DNA of 32,507 nucleotides from a virus, in the IMG/VR virus record IMGVR_UViG_3300044987_001487, positions 1 to 32,507 of that record; one strand, written 5' to 3'. A program made the position numbers and the translations under genes. How positions within the stretch are numbered: position 1 is the first letter of the stretch; every line of letters begins with the position of its first letter. Shown here piece by piece: positions 31,500-32,507 of this stretch. The notes under the pieces are model-generated. The model was not told the origin of the DNA. It did no database searches and saw only the letters and a program-made list of their open reading frames with translations.

Positions 31500-32015
31500 T
31501 TATTTTGTTGGTTTAAATCGGTTAAATAATCCTTTAAATGTTGTTGAGGTATAAGTTCCTGTTTCTTCAAACTTAAATCCTCTCCTCATCCATGATGCAT
31601 AGAATATCAACGGCAATCCGATTCCTATAATTTCTATTCCCAATTTAAGATATCGATCCCAAACATCAGCTTTCATTTGATCTCTTTTGAGTTGTTCTTC
31701 ACGATCGCAAGCTTCTAAATCGGCGGCAGTCTGTCCTTCTTTAAGATCCAATTCTCGAGTTTTAAGAACTTCCTCGTTTGTTAATTGTTTCTCCTTGAGT
31801 TCATATTCGCTTCGATTTTTATTCGCCTCCATAATCCTTCTATCGTACTTCTCATCGTAGTCTAATTCGCATTTGGTTTCTTCGATTCTCAATTTGTACA
31901 GTTTCGTTAAATCGTCTATTGCTCTTGATTTTTCTTCACTTCCTAGTTGAAGAGTAGATAAGTCTTGTATTTCGTTCTTAATTTCCTCATTCAACAAACT
32001 TTTGATCTCATTCAT
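31500..32015 (-). CDS. Coiled-coil protein with C-terminal membrane segment
   Basis: This 171-residue protein has a long charged helix (about 1-118, KSLLNEEIKNEIQDL, EKSRAIDDLTKLYKLRIEE, ELKEKQLTNEEVLKTRELDLKE) likely to be a coiled coil. One membrane segment follows (about 124-142, LGIEIIGIGLPLIFYASW) and then a short basic tail. This tail-anchored layout suggests the coiled coil is in the cytoplasm. RBS GAAAGGGG. It has promoter-like copy 2 upstream. The function is unknown. Confidence 0.65.
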   Translation of the reverse strand: MNEIKSLLNEEIKNEIQDLSTLQLGSEEKSRAIDDLTKLYKLRIEETKCELDYDEKYDRRIMEANKNRSEYELKEKQLTNEEVLKTRELDLKEGQTAADLEACDREEQLKRDQMKADVWDRYLKLGIEIIGIGLPLIFYASWMRRGFKFEETGTYTSTTFKGLFNRFKPTK

Positions 32016-32050
32016 AATTTAAATCCCCTTTCAATAATTTTCATTAGTTT

Positions 32051-32075
32051 CATAAAAGAACTTGTTATATTTGCG
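32051..32075 (-). promoter_or_regulatory. Promoter-like motif copy 2 (most diverged)
   Basis: Minus strand: CGCAAAT, ATA, ACA, AGTTC, TTTTATG. Same length and spacing as the others but with changes in both conserved blocks, so it may be weaker. It lies 35 nt before the ATG of 31500-32015. Confidence 0.6.
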
Positions 32076-32079
32076 CAAA

Positions 32080-32101
32080 AAAAAGAAAGAGCCAAAGCTC
32101 T
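32080..32101 (-). terminator. Cassette terminator
   Basis: Minus strand AGAGC-TTTG-GCTCT stem (5 bp) followed by TTCTTTTTTTT. It lies after the stop of 32110-32427 and abuts promoter-like copy 2. Confidence 0.7.
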
Positions 32102-32109
32102 CTCTTAAC

Positions 32110-32427
32110 TCACGCGTCAGTAACAACATTATCACTTAACAATACTAGAGTATAGGCCTCTGAATTAGGACCTTCTCTAAATATTGCAAATGATTCGTTG
32201 TTATTAACATTTAAATCAAGAACTTCTTTGACTTTCTCTAAATTAATAAAACTGTTATTCGGTTTCCAATAGATTGTAGTCATTCCATCCGGTACAGTGA
32301 AACCTTTCTTTTTAGATATTATTTGTTGTGCGATTGATCCTATAACACCCCCGCCAACAATAATTAATCCTCCTACGATAAGTTCTTTTTTGTACTTTTT
32401 ACAGAAATTTTTAACTTCTTTAATCAT
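32110..32427 (-). CDS. Small membrane-anchored protein
   Basis: ATG 32427 is chosen for its GAAAGGGG; a longer start at 32460 would use the ATG within the promoter motif. The 105-residue protein has a basic N terminus (IKEVKNFCKKYKKE), one membrane segment (about 16-33, LIVGGLIIVGGGVIGSIAQQII), then a soluble part (KKGFTVPDGMTTIYWKPNNSFI, ESFAIFREGPNSEAYTLVLLSDN). No family is recognised. Confidence 0.6.
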   Translation of the reverse strand: MIKEVKNFCKKYKKELIVGGLIIVGGGVIGSIAQQIISKKKGFTVPDGMTTIYWKPNNSFINLEKVKEVLDLNVNNNESFAIFREGPNSEAYTLVLLSDNVVTDA

Positions 32428-32457
32428 ATTATAATCCCCTTTCAAAATTTTATTTTT

Positions 32458-32482
32458 CATAATATAGTCTGTTATTTTCGCG
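32458..32482 (-). promoter_or_regulatory. Promoter-like motif copy 1, at right edge
   Basis: Minus strand: CGCGAAA, ATA, ACA, GACTA, TATTATG, then AAAA. It lies 30 nt before the chosen ATG of 32110-32427. The remaining bases to 32507 are A/T-rich and hold no visible gene. Confidence 0.75.
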
Positions 32483-32507
32483 TAATATAATTTTTAGTAT
32501 TAATTTT

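Noticed and set aside
31406-31570. Long N-terminal extension of the 31187-31402 protein
   Set aside because: It would translate a terminator and promoter-like copy 3; the proper RBS lies at the short start.

Overview
This window is part of a tailed double-stranded DNA phage genome (siphovirus-like head and packaging genes). The host is probably an AT-rich Firmicute, most likely a gut clostridial relative. Evidence for this: low GC, strong GAAAGGAG/GGGGATT ribosome binding sites, a SleB-type wall hydrolase, ThyX, and several small proteins that resemble families I know from Firmicutes phages. Every gene I can support is on the minus strand, so transcription runs from high to low coordinates. 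No integrase, repressor or other lysogeny gene is visible here.

Layout in transcription order. (1) 32.5-25.5 kb: a field of small, mostly uncharacterised genes, many with one membrane segment. They include three members of one membrane-protein family (25489-26448, 28003-28782, 29400-30176; the middle one is interrupted by an in-frame TGA) and a 76-nt tRNA-like RNA. Many of these genes sit in mini-cassettes made of a terminator, an unusual 25-nt promoter-like motif, a leader and a gene. (2) 25.4-13.2 kb: a SleB-like hydrolase, then replication and nucleotide genes. These are a 1356-residue SF3 helicase + archaeo-eukaryotic primase + family B DNA polymerase fusion, a probable ssDNA-binding protein, an SF2 helicase, a HAD-like phosphatase, zinc-binding small proteins and ThyX. 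(3) 13.2-12.8 kb: a gene-free stretch with at least seven exact copies of AAAGTGGGCA next to an AT-rich tract, a candidate replication origin. (4) 12.8-8.7 kb: two PD-(D/E)XK nucleases (one of VRR-NUC type) and a 914-residue protein with the DFDGD active-site signature of multisubunit/YonO-like RNA polymerases. (5) 8.7-8.3 kb: a structured, partly GC-rich non-coding segment upstream of the small terminase, a candidate packaging site. (6) 8.3-0 kb: small terminase, HNH nuclease, SH3-like protein, head-tail connector, large terminase, three proteins with an H-[YF]-G-x2-G-M-[KR]-W-G motif near the N terminus, a beta-rich structural protein, portal, and the prohead protease cut by the left edge.

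The most interesting possibility is a linked transcription system. A 25-nt motif (CGCGAAA, three A/T, ACA, five variable bases, TATTATG) occurs nine times on the minus strand without a single gap, each time just ahead of a gene. One copy precedes the operon that encodes the RNA-polymerase-like protein. That protein carries several helix-turn-helix segments and an N-terminal H-x-G...SGRYPKGSG segment that may be related to the motif on the head-module proteins. My inference, not shown by the sequence alone, is that the polymerase is carried in the virion and reads these promoters soon after injection.

Limits: no searches or structure predictions could be run. Family names rest on motifs I can see and on memory of related phage proteins. 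Most small early genes have no function that I recognise.
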